In this document: piece after piece, positions 37,665 through 49,267 of the stretch
Layout: each line of letters opens with the position of its first letter
How positions within the stretch are numbered: position 1 is the first letter of the stretch
Assembly (NCBI GenBank): GCA_032191485.1
Contig: JAVDOI010000003.1
Location: 2,203,463-2,267,462 of the forward strand
Length of the DNA: 64,000 bases
From: Leptoclinus maculatus
Taxonomy: Eukaryota; Chordata; Actinopteri; Perciformes; Stichaeidae
Direction of reading: 5' to 3'
The notes under the pieces: model-generated
What the model saw: the letters and a program-made list of their open reading frames with translations, nothing else
The model's database searches: none
Told to the model about the DNA's origin: nothing
Translations under genes and position numbers: made by a program

Positions 37665-37990
37665 ATGAGCCAAGGCGTGCAGGTTAGGCAACGTCTACGT
37701 GACAAAGTCCATGTAACGAGGAGATTGGGGCCGTTAAACTTTCACTGCAGTTCGTGTCCCACGTGCAACCAAAAGATATTTCTTATTTTGCCTCACTTTG
37801 GTCATGTTATTTTCGTACTTCGCTAACCAGAAAGCCACCTACGTAAATTATGTAACAAAAATGTAGTTTCGATACGTGACGAACGTACTCATTTTCACCT
37901 AAACCACCATCATTTCCAGAACCTAATCGAGCAGTTCTGTTGCCTAAACACGTTCTGATCTGCAGGGGCTTGCATGGTGCACTGATATAA
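37665..37990 (-). repeat. Dispersed repeat A, copy 6 (inverted)
   Basis: The reverse complement holds ttaggcaacagaactgctcg, attaggttctggaaatgatg, gaaaatgagtacgttcgtc and gtgggacacgaactgc. Confidence 0.65.
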
Positions 37991-38021
37991 CTCATGCTGC
38001 TGGACAATCACATGAGAACCA

Positions 38022-38519
38022 GGGGGCAACCTCCGGTTCTGCCGAGTGAAGTGCCTTAAAACCTGCATTCTCTCTAATGTCCAGCAGGGGGCGACTCCTC
38101 TGGTTGTATAGAAGTCTATGAGAAAATGACTCTACTTCTCTCTTGATTTATTACCTCAGTAAACATTGTAAACATGAGTTTATGGTCTCAATCTCTAGTT
38201 TCAAGTCTTCTTCAATACAGCATGATGTTCATTTAGTACATTATGGTCCATTTAGAGTCAAACAGACCATAAAGCAGGGTATGCTTTAGGGCGGGGCTAC
38301 TGTGATTGACAGGTTGCTGAAACTACCAGAGCCGTATGCGGCGTCTCTATGTCACTCCTCCGCATTCCAAATATGGTAACCTCCGTTCATTGGTTGCCAA
38401 AAAACAACATGGCGACATCCATAATCCAAGATGTCAAAATTGCCGAACTCAAGGCTTCAGAACGGTAGTCCACAAACCAATGGGTGACGACTACGTCCAC
38501 GTCTTATATACAGTCTATG
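38022..38519 (+). repeat. Dispersed repeat B, copy 1
   Basis: Runs from gggcaacctccggttctg to atacagtctatg. It is closely similar over its length to 43583-44070 (for example catgatgttcatttagta, gattgacaggttgctg, cattccaaatatggtaac). Non-coding. Probably a non-autonomous transposon, but I cannot define terminal repeats or a target duplication. Carries a CTCF-like motif. Confidence 0.85.
38091..38105 (+). promoter_or_regulatory. CTCF-like motif inside a second repeat B copy
   Basis: CCAGCAGGGGGCGAC matches the CTCF core at 13 of 14 positions, at the same place and orientation in its repeat as the copy 5.5 kb to the right. The two minus-strand copies near 3.4 and 5.2 kb have lost the motif. Confidence 0.4.
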
Positions 38520-38879
38520 ATGAGAACCCACTAAAAAACAAGAATTCAACAGTTTGTAAGATATCATACGAACCGTGAGGATACGTTGCATAATACTGCA
38601 CCAACTTGTAAACAAGATTAATACAGAAATAGATCCAGCAAATGCTGCCATGCTGGTGACAGTGTGGTGGACGATGAAATATGAATATAACTCAGCACTT
38701 GTGCCACTTTATTAATAGAGGATGGTTTCAAAGTGTTGATTGGGACATGAGCTGTATGCTCCGTTCACAACCAATCCTGTCACGTTAGTCAATCTTTCTG
38801 AAACGGAAGTGCACTGCCTACTATAGAACGGGGTTCAGGGTTCATGTTCGCCATTTTACGAAGCACCTCGGCGTAGACG

Positions 38880-39240
38880 CAGACACGCAAATAAACAGAT
38901 AAGAGACAGATGGACAGGCAGACAGGTAAACATTCAGACAGACGGGCAGGCAAACAAGCGAAGACACAAACAGATGACGAATAGACAGGCAGATAGTCGG
39001 GCAGATTGGCAGAGCGGCTAACAGCCTGGCTGCTTTCCTGCAGAGAGGTATTGGCCAGGAAGAGTGGCTGGCAGGCAGACAGGCAGATGGACAGGCAGGC
39101 ACCCATGCACGCGGACAGAGACACGGACACAGCAGCAGACAGACAGGAGTAGACGGAGAGACAGGCATGCAGAGCAGCGGGCAGAGAGGTTGCCAGACAG
39201 ACATGCACCGTTGGTAGCGGGACAGGCAGTTGGCGTAGGA
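38880..39240. repeat. Cryptically simple (CAGA/GGCA-type) region
   Basis: Degenerate repeats of gacaggcag, gacagacag and aggcagaca fill about 360 bp. This makes cysteine-rich frames on the minus strand, which are not genes. Confidence 0.7.
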
Positions 39241-40327
39241 AGGAGACATGGGGACGGCAAGCGCCTCTGGCAGAGAGGGGGAGCGAGATAGAGGGAGGGA
39301 GAGAGAGAAAGAGAGATGGTGGGATGAGGTCAGTGCACGGCTGGCTGGCTGACTGTTGATCTGTGGCACTGGGCTGGCAGAAGAGGGTCCTCTGGGAACG
39401 AGCAGCTCCACGCAGCCTCCGATTGCAAACCCCCCCCCCCCTGCCAGCCCTCCACCCATCCCTTCATCCCTCCATCCCCCCCAGCTGGGATACAAAGACA
39501 GGCCTATGAAGGGAAAGACATTTAGCAAGCAGTGGCACAGACAGGTGAACAGAGGCCAAATTAGGAGTCAAACAGAAATGTCATTCCGTAATATTTGGGA
39601 GAGCGAAGACCGGAATGACAGCATCCGGCTCAGAATTTGGGGCAGGAAGACGCTGTGGCAACTCCGTCCTCTGTCACAAACACTTGAAGGACATTCTGAC
39701 GGGACTTGCTGCCACATGGGGCTCCGCGTGTACCCCAGGCTTTCAGGAAGGGGGACATGTGATATTAATTGTGCCTCCCGTCTGAAGACAATATGGGAAT
39801 ATAAACTGTTCATTCAATCACAGTTCCTTAAAAAGGTATTTCTAAATTTCTGCAGAAATAGCCGACTTCTAAAATGAGCTACCCTCCGTATGTCATGTTT
39901 ATTTTTGTACATCATGCTCACTTTTATCATTCTGTTAGTTGAAAGCCTTTTCTAGAACAACTTACAGTGACGGCAACAGATCAGCAACATTATAAACAAG
40001 CAGTGCTTTACTAATACCATGCAGCAGTCACCAAGGCATCGTGTCGTATGAGACGTCCTGATCATATTTCCAGCAGTGTAAATGCTGGAAAAGCTTGACT
40101 GCTAAAGGAAAAGTCTCTGGTTTGCTAAAAAAGCCTGCGGAGGTATTTCCAGGACACAGACGAAACGTTAGAGTGTTATGGTCGTCTTGACTTACCCCGT
40201 GTTTGGACAGCTGAAATATTGGATCAGTGTGTCGATATGTGATTGGAGGTGCTGAGGATGTTTTTTATGGCTTTCTCCCGGCTGGAGTTACACAAGGTTA
40301 ATGTTACAGCCGTGCGTGGGGGTGTGA

Positions 40328-40425
<98 letters not shown>

Positions 40426-41963
40426 ATAAGTGCGTCTTGCTGCAGGGTGCAAAGCTGCTCCAAATGTCCATCTGCCGAGTTCACAATCCACCTGAGCCTA
40501 CTCACGCATGCACATGCGCGCACACACACATGCTGTTGTGCGCATGCTACCATACACACATGCATGAGACATAACCTGCCCCAGAACCTTAAACTTTCAG
40601 TACAAACCTGTTAGGGCGGTCGAAATTGGCCAAAAGTGGCATTTGAATATTGGTTCATAAAAAACACATTGGTTTGAACTATTTGAATATTATGTGCATG
40701 ACACTGTGTCCTAACTGTCTACTTATGTATTCATATTTAGTGACTCGCTTTGAAAGCCTTGTAATGGACGAAGAACTGATTGGTGAAGTAGAAAAGAGGA
40801 ATTATCTATGATGATATCTCCTCAAACCTTAACACGGTGGCAGCAGACAGGAGGGAGGTCACCAGCACGTTTCCTACCTGCTGTTGAAGATGGCAAGTAC
40901 AACTCAGCCATCTTTTGAATGGTTCTGTCTCCAGTCCGATCTGGAGCCCGCCGCTGGTTCAAGGTTTGTTTGTTTGTCCTGCTGTTAGGACACGGTGTCT
41001 CTCTCTCTCTACAGCCAAGTTCTCTGGCATTATTACTGTTGTTGTTGAATTATTCCTCGTTCAGCTTGACGTAACGTTTCATTTTCAGTCAATAAAAGTG
41101 ACGCTGTGTGACTCCCGTCATGCGGGGTATTCAGTGCTGCGAGACAGACAGATGCGGTACTGCTTATTTTTTTCCTTTCACAATCGCATTTTCATTTTCA
41201 AATTCAAATATCTGTGTTTTTTGTATTTTCTTTACTGTTGGCGTTTTCCCGTTAATGTCTTACGTTTAATAGCTGCACAGGCATGATGAGCGATCTCCTT
41301 GTCTCAGCTCTATTCGGACCCACAGTATCTTAATTCCCACAGACATTTGCATAAAAACATCCCACCTTTTCTCAAGCTGCCACCTTGATGTAGCTGCAAC
41401 ACACGGTGTGATAGCAACATAACAAGTTTTCTGACAAGAATCCAGAAATGCACATATACATATTTCACAACAGGTGTTAAGAGAAGTACGGAGGGGGGGG
41501 AGGAAAGAATGCATTGGAAAGCCCTGAACACAGTGTATGCCTGTGTGTAGGTTTACATATACACACTTGTATTTCACTGTGGGCATGTGTGCTTGGCACA
41601 GTGAGTGCCAAGCTGATAATTATTGAAACGAGCTTATGACTCGCCGTCGCTGGTTCGACTCTGGCAAGATCTCGGAATCAAATTCGTTCACAAGTGCCAC
41701 ATGAAGCGCCTGTTTCTTTCCTGAGGATGTGGTCTATGGTTTCTAGTGACACTAGGCACGGTTCAATCTTTATGTTCTCTTGATTGGGATAAAGTGAGTG
41801 AGCTGTTGTGTCCAAATAAATGCTGCTGTGCTCATTCATCCACTGAGTACAGAGCCAGCCAGCATCAGCTCTACTGTAGCCAAACAGGAGAGATTTATAC
41901 AACAGATATATTAAACCCTTTATTCCTCTTGGATTGTAAAATGTTCTCTTGGAGGTAGGGGCT
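39241..41963. other. Non-coding
   Basis: Apart from the GT repeat at 40330-40424 I found nothing. Open frames here are short or repeat-derived. Confidence 0.5.
40330..40424. repeat. (GT)n microsatellite, about 47 repeats
   Basis: 95 bp of pure TG. Confidence 0.98.
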
Positions 41964-41971
41964 GTTAGTAC

Positions 41972-42744
41972 TAGTGGTGGGGGGGGGGGGAATGTGATTC
42001 TTACATGCATAAGAATCTCTCTTGAACGATTATGACTCGATGCAGAAAACTCAATAATCAGAAATTTGATTCTCAACGTTATGATTCCGTGACACCGGGC
42101 TGTCCGTTCCTTACCGCTGCCCCTGAACGCAGCAGTGCACGTGCGTCTTGTTTACGTTCTAAGCCAGGCTAAATAATGCAACGTTTTGGTGAGGGCGGCT
42201 GAGCTTGAGAAGCCGAATATGATACAATCTGACACCCCCTGGCTTAAAAGCTAACGTATGGAAGCAGTTTGCTTCTTCTGTCGTCCAACTCGGAGAGGGC
42301 GCTATGCGGGACATCCGTTGTGCACTTTAGCCCCGTATGTGTAGTTTTACCACATTGTTATTTTTGTATGAGAGCTGAATGCTCATTGCCTCTTCTATAT
42401 GTCTATATGTCAAATGACTGAGAACATGCTGAATTCTGTGTCTTTACGACGAGAATGCTGCTACAGGCCCGTTGGTTCTCTTTGCAATGCTTGGAAATGT
42501 AACCCTCCAGTTGACATCTCTTCTATTTGTTACTAATATTGAAGTAAATTCATTCTGATTTTTAATTATGAATCATTACAAATATGCAGTGTTTTAAAAA
42601 TAGCAGACAGTCACAGTGAGAAAAAAATAAATCATGTATAGAAAACTTTGAATGCATCAAGAGGAATCCATAATCGTTTATAATCGCATCGTAGCCCTCT
42701 GAATAGGAATCGAATTGTGAGGTGCCTAGACATTCCCACTCCTA
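41972..42744. mobile_element. Non-autonomous hAT-like element (773 bp)
   Basis: The left end tagtggtggg carries a G-run expansion. The right end, inverted, is taggagtgggaat. Flanks gttagtac (41964-41971) and gttggtac (42745-42752) match at 7 of 8. The interior includes tgattc/gaatc-rich subterminal sequence. No transposase frame. Confidence 0.72.
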
Positions 42745-43582
42745 GTTGGTACCCGTTATTTACACATTATTGTGGGACACTTTGATTAGAAGAGGTATTC
42801 AATTGCTTAGTCTTTGAAATACTCATAACATTACACATGGCTCTGTCTTATTCAAGTGTCCCAGTAAGTGTGGCAGTGAGCCAGCCTGCACAAAACCAGG
42901 ACCCTAAAACTGAAGCAGATAAATGGAATTCAGCAAATAATTCTTATATTATATTTCCTTGTCTTCCGGCTGTGCTCTTCCTACTGTGACGTGAACAAGG
43001 CCCGTCATCAACAGAAGTCTGTCAAAACACTATGAATGTACGTACAAAATGTAATGCCGTCGTTACTTGTGTCAGTTCATTTTTGAGTAAATTTGCATTA
43101 TATGACAGCTTGAGAGTATAGAGCGACAGGATCGGGGCATCAAAGTATCAAACCTCAATACTATCTACTGCTATTGAATCTCTGCTTTGAAAAGAGACGT
43201 AAAGTGTTTATTTGGAGCCTTACAGTGTGCAGACCTCCTTTGTGCCCTGCAGTTAAGTCTTTTTTTGTCTTGAACCTGATTATATTTGCACACTTGGTCC
43301 CCCTTCTGTAGTACCAAAGCTGACATTGCTTGTCTGCTCAGATTCCCAGACGCCTGTATTGATTCTTCTCCCAGATAGTTCCTCATTAAAATCAGTTTTG
43401 ACAATTTTAGAATATCTTATTCAAGCCGACTTCTTGTCATTTTGCTGAACTGGAGACGTGTTTTTGCAGAAAAGCGTGCTTTTATCACTCGGAGCAAATA
43501 TTAACAACAAGTATTGTTTAGTATCTGCACCTAAAGTCGGGTTTCATGCTGGCAAAAGTATCCCAAAAAATGGGGGGAAAAC

Positions 43583-44070
43583 AGGCGTCAATCTCCGGTT
43601 CTGCTGAGTGAAGCCGATGCAAAAGTGTCTTAAACTTCTCTCTACTGACCACCAGGGGGCGACTCCTCTGGTTCTATAGAAGTCTATGAGAAAATGACTC
43701 TACTTCTCTCTTGATTTATTACCTCAGTAAACATTGTAAACATGAGTTTATGGTCTCAATCTCTAGTTTCAAGTCTTCTTCAATACAGCATGATGTTCAC
43801 TTAGTAAATGATGGTCCATTTAGAGTCAAACAGACCATAAAGCAGAGGATGCTTTAGGGCGGGCTTACTGTGATTGACAGGTTGCTGCCGCTACCAGAGC
43901 CGTATCCGGCGTCTTTACGTAACTCCTCAGCATTCCAAATATGGTAACCTCCGTTCATTGGATGCAAAAAAGTCAAGACTGCGACGGCAAAATCGCAGAA
44001 CTCGAGGCTTCAGAACGGCAGTCCACAAACCAATGGGTTTACTACGTCCACTTCTTTTATACAGTCTATG
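43583..44070 (+). repeat. Dispersed repeat B, copy 2
   Basis: Same order of blocks as copy 1, with small indels; about 5.5 kb away in the same orientation. Carries the better CTCF-like motif. Confidence 0.85.
43649..43663 (+). promoter_or_regulatory. CTCF-like motif inside a repeat B copy
   Basis: CCACCAGGGGGCGAC fits the CTCF core (CCASYAGRKGGCRS) at 13 of 14 positions. It lies in the 5' part of a dispersed repeat copy (43583-44070), so it was delivered by the repeat. Occupancy is unknown. Confidence 0.45.
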
Positions 44071-44683
44071 GGAAAAACAGGAAGTGAGAGAGAATGTATA
44101 GGCTGGACTAGACAGCGTATACATGGTGTAGATCTCAGGCTACAGAAAAGGGTTTCAAAAATTCAAAAATAGATGACACAATGGCTATAAAGGGGGAACT
44201 GTTTTCACATCTGAACCAGGAGCAGCTCGGAAAGCCGAGCCTTAAGACGTTTATTATACCATTCTCAATTTGCACGACCCGTTCATTAAAGTTAACGCTG
44301 CTGATGTTTCTGAATTACCACGTGATTCACTCAAACGGAAACAAATTCTGTCTCGTGTTGTCCAACACCTTTGACTCCAGATCTGGAAATATTGGTTCCT
44401 ATTTGAGTGGAGAGCGAGGGGACATTTTTTCTATTGTGTCCTATTAGGCTGCTATTTTTGGTGCCACAGGATACCCAGTGACTGTGTAGAGCTTTGTCAG
44501 TGACGAATGTGTTTGTGTGAGAAGCAGGGGTGGGGTGCCTTCCCACAGCACGATATGCATGCATGCGTGTGTGTTTGAGATGGATGGATTCGGGGAGGGG
44601 GTATTTAGTGTTTTTCTATCCAGCCTGCATGACTGTGTGTGTTACAGAGAGGGAGAATGAGAGAGAGACAGAATGAGTGTACA

Positions 44684-44837
44684 GTGTGTGTGTGTGTGTG
44701 TGGGGGGGGGGGGGGGTTCTCTCGCTCTCTCTTTCTGGCTAGCTTGCCTGCGGTGATTCAGTGTGTGTGTGAGTGTATGTATGCCCATGAGCTTGCCCGA
44801 GTGTGTGTATATCTCTGAATGTGAATGTCTGCAGTGC

Positions 44838-44890
<53 letters not shown>
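44684..44890. repeat. GT/poly-G microsatellite cluster
   Basis: (GT)n 44684-44701 runs directly into a 15-bp G run (44702-44716); a second (GT)n lies at about 44837-44890. Confidence 0.93.
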
Positions 44891-44896
<6 letters not shown>

Positions 44897-45052
44897 CTGG
44901 TGTCATCCCGGGGTAAAGCCTCAGGACATATAGGGTCATGTGACAGACAGCCCTATCTATCTATCTGCAGACTGCATCATTGGTATTCTGGGTAGACACT
45001 GGCAGCCAAGCAGGGGTTGGGGGTTGGGGGGGTGTTGGTGGGGGGGGGGAAG

Positions 45053-45098
<46 letters not shown>
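45053..45098. repeat. (GA)n microsatellite
   Basis: About 20 GA repeats after a G-rich stretch. Confidence 0.95.
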
Positions 45099-45101
<3 letters not shown>

Positions 45102-46078
45102 TAAAAAAAGAGAGAGATAGGGAGAGAAAGAGGGGGATTTTGTGGAGAGAGAACCAGAGAAAAAAAATGGAGACGAGAACAATAGAGCTCATCAGTGCAT
45201 TGAGACCTGGGTGCAATCAGACACACACACACACACACAGATGAGTACTTGTGTTTGTACACTGCATACTGACCTGAGCAATCATAAGCACGCCTGCACG
45301 CGCACACAAACTGTCATCCAGTCACCCATCAGTCATTTTGAACGCAGGCATGCACACACATCCTGGAAACACACACACACACAGGGCGATGTCCTTGCCA
45401 ATTCAGAGGGGATGATCTGATATGAATAACGAGAAGGACGATGCCACGAGGACTAAATGTTGGAAAATGTCATCCAGCAGCAACACAAAAGGAGCTATTT
45501 CATTAGCCGGGGCCGAGCACTCCAGCGCAGCACAGTTTATCATAGCTTAGGGTTAAACTCCCATCTGATGTGCTAAAAGACAGCTAACCTTCAAAGACGC
45601 TTCGCCACCCTTTTTACTGCAGAGACACTGCAAACCGCCTCTCCCGATTGATCCCCCTGTCCGTCTAGTGAGGAAAGATTGTATATACCTCAGCTGTAAA
45701 TAAGCGTTCAGCCTTCATTGACAGACGGACACATGCAGGGGTATCAGTTCACCGACCAAACACCCAGGATCTAATATCATTTGCCAGCAAAACATTGAGA
45801 TCTGCTTATATCGAAATTTCTGAGGACAAGTGGAGCGATGCGTGACGACTGAGGAGATGTTGTGTTATCATTGTTAAGTCTGATGGATTGTTAGACATTA
45901 GGGCCTACATTGTTTTATGGACACTTGTGCCCCTTGATTAAAGCTTTTACGTGCGCTGCCAAAAATCTCTGGTTCAGTAACTGTAAAGTTGAGATCAGAT
46001 TACCAGCTTTAAAACCGCAGAGATCAGGGAACCACTTTTTATAAAAGACAAAACATCAAGACCCAATTCACAACAGGA

Positions 46079-47776
46079 ATGGTAAACGGTAAATAGACTG
46101 TACTTGTATAGCGCTTTTCTAGTCTTTCCGACCACTCAAAGCACTTTCACACTACTTGTCATCATTCACCCATTCACACACTGATGGTACGCTAACATAC
46201 CCACAATCAGGACTAACTAACATTCAAGCACTGATGGTACGCTAACATACCCGCCATCAGGACTAACTAACATTCAAGCACTGATGGTACGCTAACATAC
46301 CCGCCATCAGGACTAACTAACATTCACACACTGATGGTAGGCTAACATACCCGCCATCAGGACTAACTAACATTCACACACTGATGGTACACTAACATAC
46401 CCGCCATCAGGACTAACTAACATTCACACACTGATGGTACGCTAACATACCCGCCATCAGGACTAACTAACATTCACACACTGATGGTACGCTAACATAC
46501 ACGCCATCAGGACTAACTAACATTCACACACTGATGGTACGCTAACATACCCGCCATCAGGACTAACTAACATTCACACACTGATGGTACGCTAACATAC
46601 CCGCCATCAGGACTAACTAACATTCACACACTGATGGTACGCTAACATACCCGCCATCAGGACTAACTAACATTCACACACTGATGGTACGCTAACATAC
46701 CCGCCATCAGGACTAACTAACATTCACACACTGATGGTAGGCTAACATACCCGCCATCAGGACTAACTAACATTCACACACTGATGGTAGGCTAACATAC
46801 CCGCCATCAGGACTAACTAACATTCACACACTGATGGTACGCTAACATACCCGCCATCAGGACTAACTAACATTCACACACTGATGGTACGCTAACATAC
46901 CCGCCATCAGGACTAACTAACATTCACACACTGATGGTACGCTAACATACCCGCCATCAGGACTAACTAACATTCACACACTGATGGTACGCTAACATAC
47001 CCGCCATCAGGACTAACTAACATTCACACACTGATGGTACGCTAACATACCCGCCATCAGGACTAACTAACATTCACACACTGATGGTACGCTAACATAC
47101 CCGCCATCAGGACTAACTAACATTCACACACTGATGGTACGCTAACATACCCGCCATCAGGACTAACTAACATTCACACACTGATGGTAGGCTAACATAC
47201 CCGCCATCAGGACTAACTAACATTCACACACTGATGGTAGGCTAACATACCCACCATCAGGACTAACTAACATTCACACACTGATGGTACGCTAACATAC
47301 CCGCCATTAGGACTAACTAACATTCACACACTGATGGTACGCTAACATACCCGCCATCAGGACTAACTAACATTCACACACTGATGGTACGCTAACATAC
47401 CCGCCATCAGGACTAACTAACATTCACACACTGATGGTACGCTAACATACCCGCCATCAGGACTAACTAACATTCACACACTGATGGTACGCTAACATAC
47501 CCGCCATCAGGACTAACTAACATTCACACACTGATGGTAGGCTAACATACCCGCCATCAGGACTAACTAACATTCACACACTGATGGTACGCTAACATAC
47601 CCACCATCAGGACTAACTAACATTCACACACACACCGTAGGCACAGCTACGGGAGCATTTTTTGGGGGTTAAGTGTCTTGCCTAAGGACACATCGACATG
47701 TGACCAGCAGAGCCGGGGATCGAAGCACCGATCCTCTGATTGAAGAACCCTGCTCTCCACTTAGCCACAGTCGCCC
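46079..47776 (-). mobile_element. tRNA-derived SINE with an expanded internal minisatellite
   Basis: On the minus strand the element starts GGCGACTGTGG at about 47776. It has a pol III A box TGGCTAAGTGG (47767-47757) and a B box GCTTCGATCC (47726-47717), about 30 bp apart. The tRNA-unrelated body follows (ACATGTCGATGTGTCCTTAG, about 47700-47681) and it ends with gactagaaaagcgctata and a ttaccgtttacc tail (46100-46079). This layout matches a very common teleost SINE, normally a few hundred bp. Here the body is interrupted by 1,450 bp of 50-bp units (separate entry), making it about 1.7 kb. Family identity is from memory; boxes and ends are seen. Confidence 0.8.
46181..47630. repeat. 50-bp minisatellite, 29 units, inside the SINE
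   Basis: The units start ctgatggtacgctaacatac and end gactaactaacattcacaca; each is exactly 50 bp. Unit starts fall at 46181, 46231 and so on to 47581 with no indel, so there are 29 units. Divergence is a few substitutions: gtac/gtag, ccgcc/ccacc and cattcaagca in the first units. The phase and flanks show it grew from the segment of the SINE body just before its tail. Confidence 0.97.
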
Positions 47777-48987
47777 AGGAAGAGTGCTTCCATTTTCTTG
47801 AATAGGTAAACCAGCCATTTAGAAGATACACATTTGAGTTATCACAACTTTGTTTTATGTGTTTCTGAAATGATACACACGTTAAATACTTTATAAATGA
47901 GACCAAATGAATGCGTTAAAGGGCTCTCTCATTCTTTTCTTTTCCTCTCTTCAGTGAAACAAACAGAATGTACGCTAGCCTGTCATATTAGATTGAATGT
48001 TATAAGTAGGCGACAATTATTAGAACAATACCAACATTCAGGCTCCTGTGGAGGAAATTCTGTAAATTTATTTGGCATCCATAATAAAATCTTCTGCGAC
48101 CCGGAGGTCTTTTTGGAATGACTGCCGTAGAGGGTGATACTTCTTTTGAGGCTCTGCTGGTGTGTTTGGAGTTTGATAGCAGTCATCCAACCTGAAGTAA
48201 AGGCCAATAATGTTCCGTTCAGCGCATATCTTGGTCACAATTGTTTAATAACCAATAATAAGGCTTCCTTATTATTAATATTCATGGGATGTGTTTATGT
48301 TAAAAGAAATATGACCTGCAAATGATCACTATAAACTCTGAAAGATCCAGTGTATGTTGGATGAATTGTGTCGTATCTGAAAGTACCGTTCATTCAAATA
48401 CAGCATTTTAGTTTCATCTCTCAGAAAAGCAGATGTTTAGCTCCGTGACTCAAATGCAACAGCAAAAGTTAAGAAGCACACGCTGACTTGCAAGAGCGCA
48501 CGTTGTTCAGATACCACCGAGTTTCCATTTCGTCTTTTTGTTGTCAAAATGAATCCCAGCGCCTAAACGTTTCGTACTTTGATCTCAAATGGGACAAAAA
48601 GCAGCCTATAGTTATATATGGAACGTCAAATCAAAATGCTCCATTAGGCAGCTGTCGTTTTTATTGGTTCACAAACCTTTTACTGAGCGACAGAACTCAG
48701 ACATTTGCTCACTTCTTGACCATTTTTTTTCATATTCACATTTCTGGTCCTTGACATTCTGCAGGTTCATGCTCCATGCTTATATGGAGAGTCTGGAACA
48801 GCTCCTCATGGCATCATGTCGGCCACAACAGTAGCATGAGTAGTGTAGCTTTCTATAGGTGGAGGTGCCGCACAGCTCTCTGTTTTCCTGTGGCTATTTC
48901 AGGTCTCGGCTGTCTCACTCCTCAACCTTGGTGTTCTATAGCTGCTGGGGATGAGAGATGTTGTTAACACTTCTAAAGGCGTAAATC

Positions 48988-48989
<2 letters not shown>

Positions 48990-49054
<65 letters not shown>
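48990..49054. repeat. (CT)n microsatellite, about 32 repeats
   Basis: Pure TC for 65 bp, 100 bp from the CA repeat that follows. Confidence 0.98.
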
Positions 49055-49058
<4 letters not shown>

Positions 49059-49148
49059 CCTCACTGCAATGTTGTTCCCTTCACTCGCTATCTGTGCTGA
49101 GAGGTGATTGGAGTCTTCCCAGTCTGATAATGGGCACTCACACAGACA

Positions 49149-49151
<3 letters not shown>

Positions 49152-49217
<66 letters not shown>
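49152..49217. repeat. (CA)n microsatellite, about 33 repeats
   Basis: 66 bp of CA, followed at 49238-49268 by a GA run. Confidence 0.98.
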
Positions 49218-49219
<2 letters not shown>

Positions 49220-49236
49220 TTTTACAGCCACGGAGC

Positions 49237-49267
<31 letters not shown>

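Larger units (their letters stand above)
44071..46078. other. Non-coding, microsatellite-rich first half
   Basis: 44.5-45.4 kb is GT, GA, G and CA simple sequence; 45.4-46.0 kb is unique with no feature I can name. Confidence 0.5.

Noticed and set aside
38842..39528. Cysteine-rich 228-codon minus-strand frame
   Set aside because: Produced by degenerate CAGA/GGCA repeats; cysteines follow the DNA repeat, with no cysteine-knot spacing.
41640..41680. B-box-like ggttcgactc suggesting a tRNA gene
   Set aside because: No A box at the right distance and no cloverleaf could be drawn.
46181..47630. CRISPR array
   Set aside because: The 50-bp units are identical end to end with no variable spacers, and the host is a vertebrate.
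47700..47776. tRNA gene on the minus strand
   Set aside because: A and B boxes are present but the stems do not pair as a functional tRNA and the sequence continues into a SINE body and tail.
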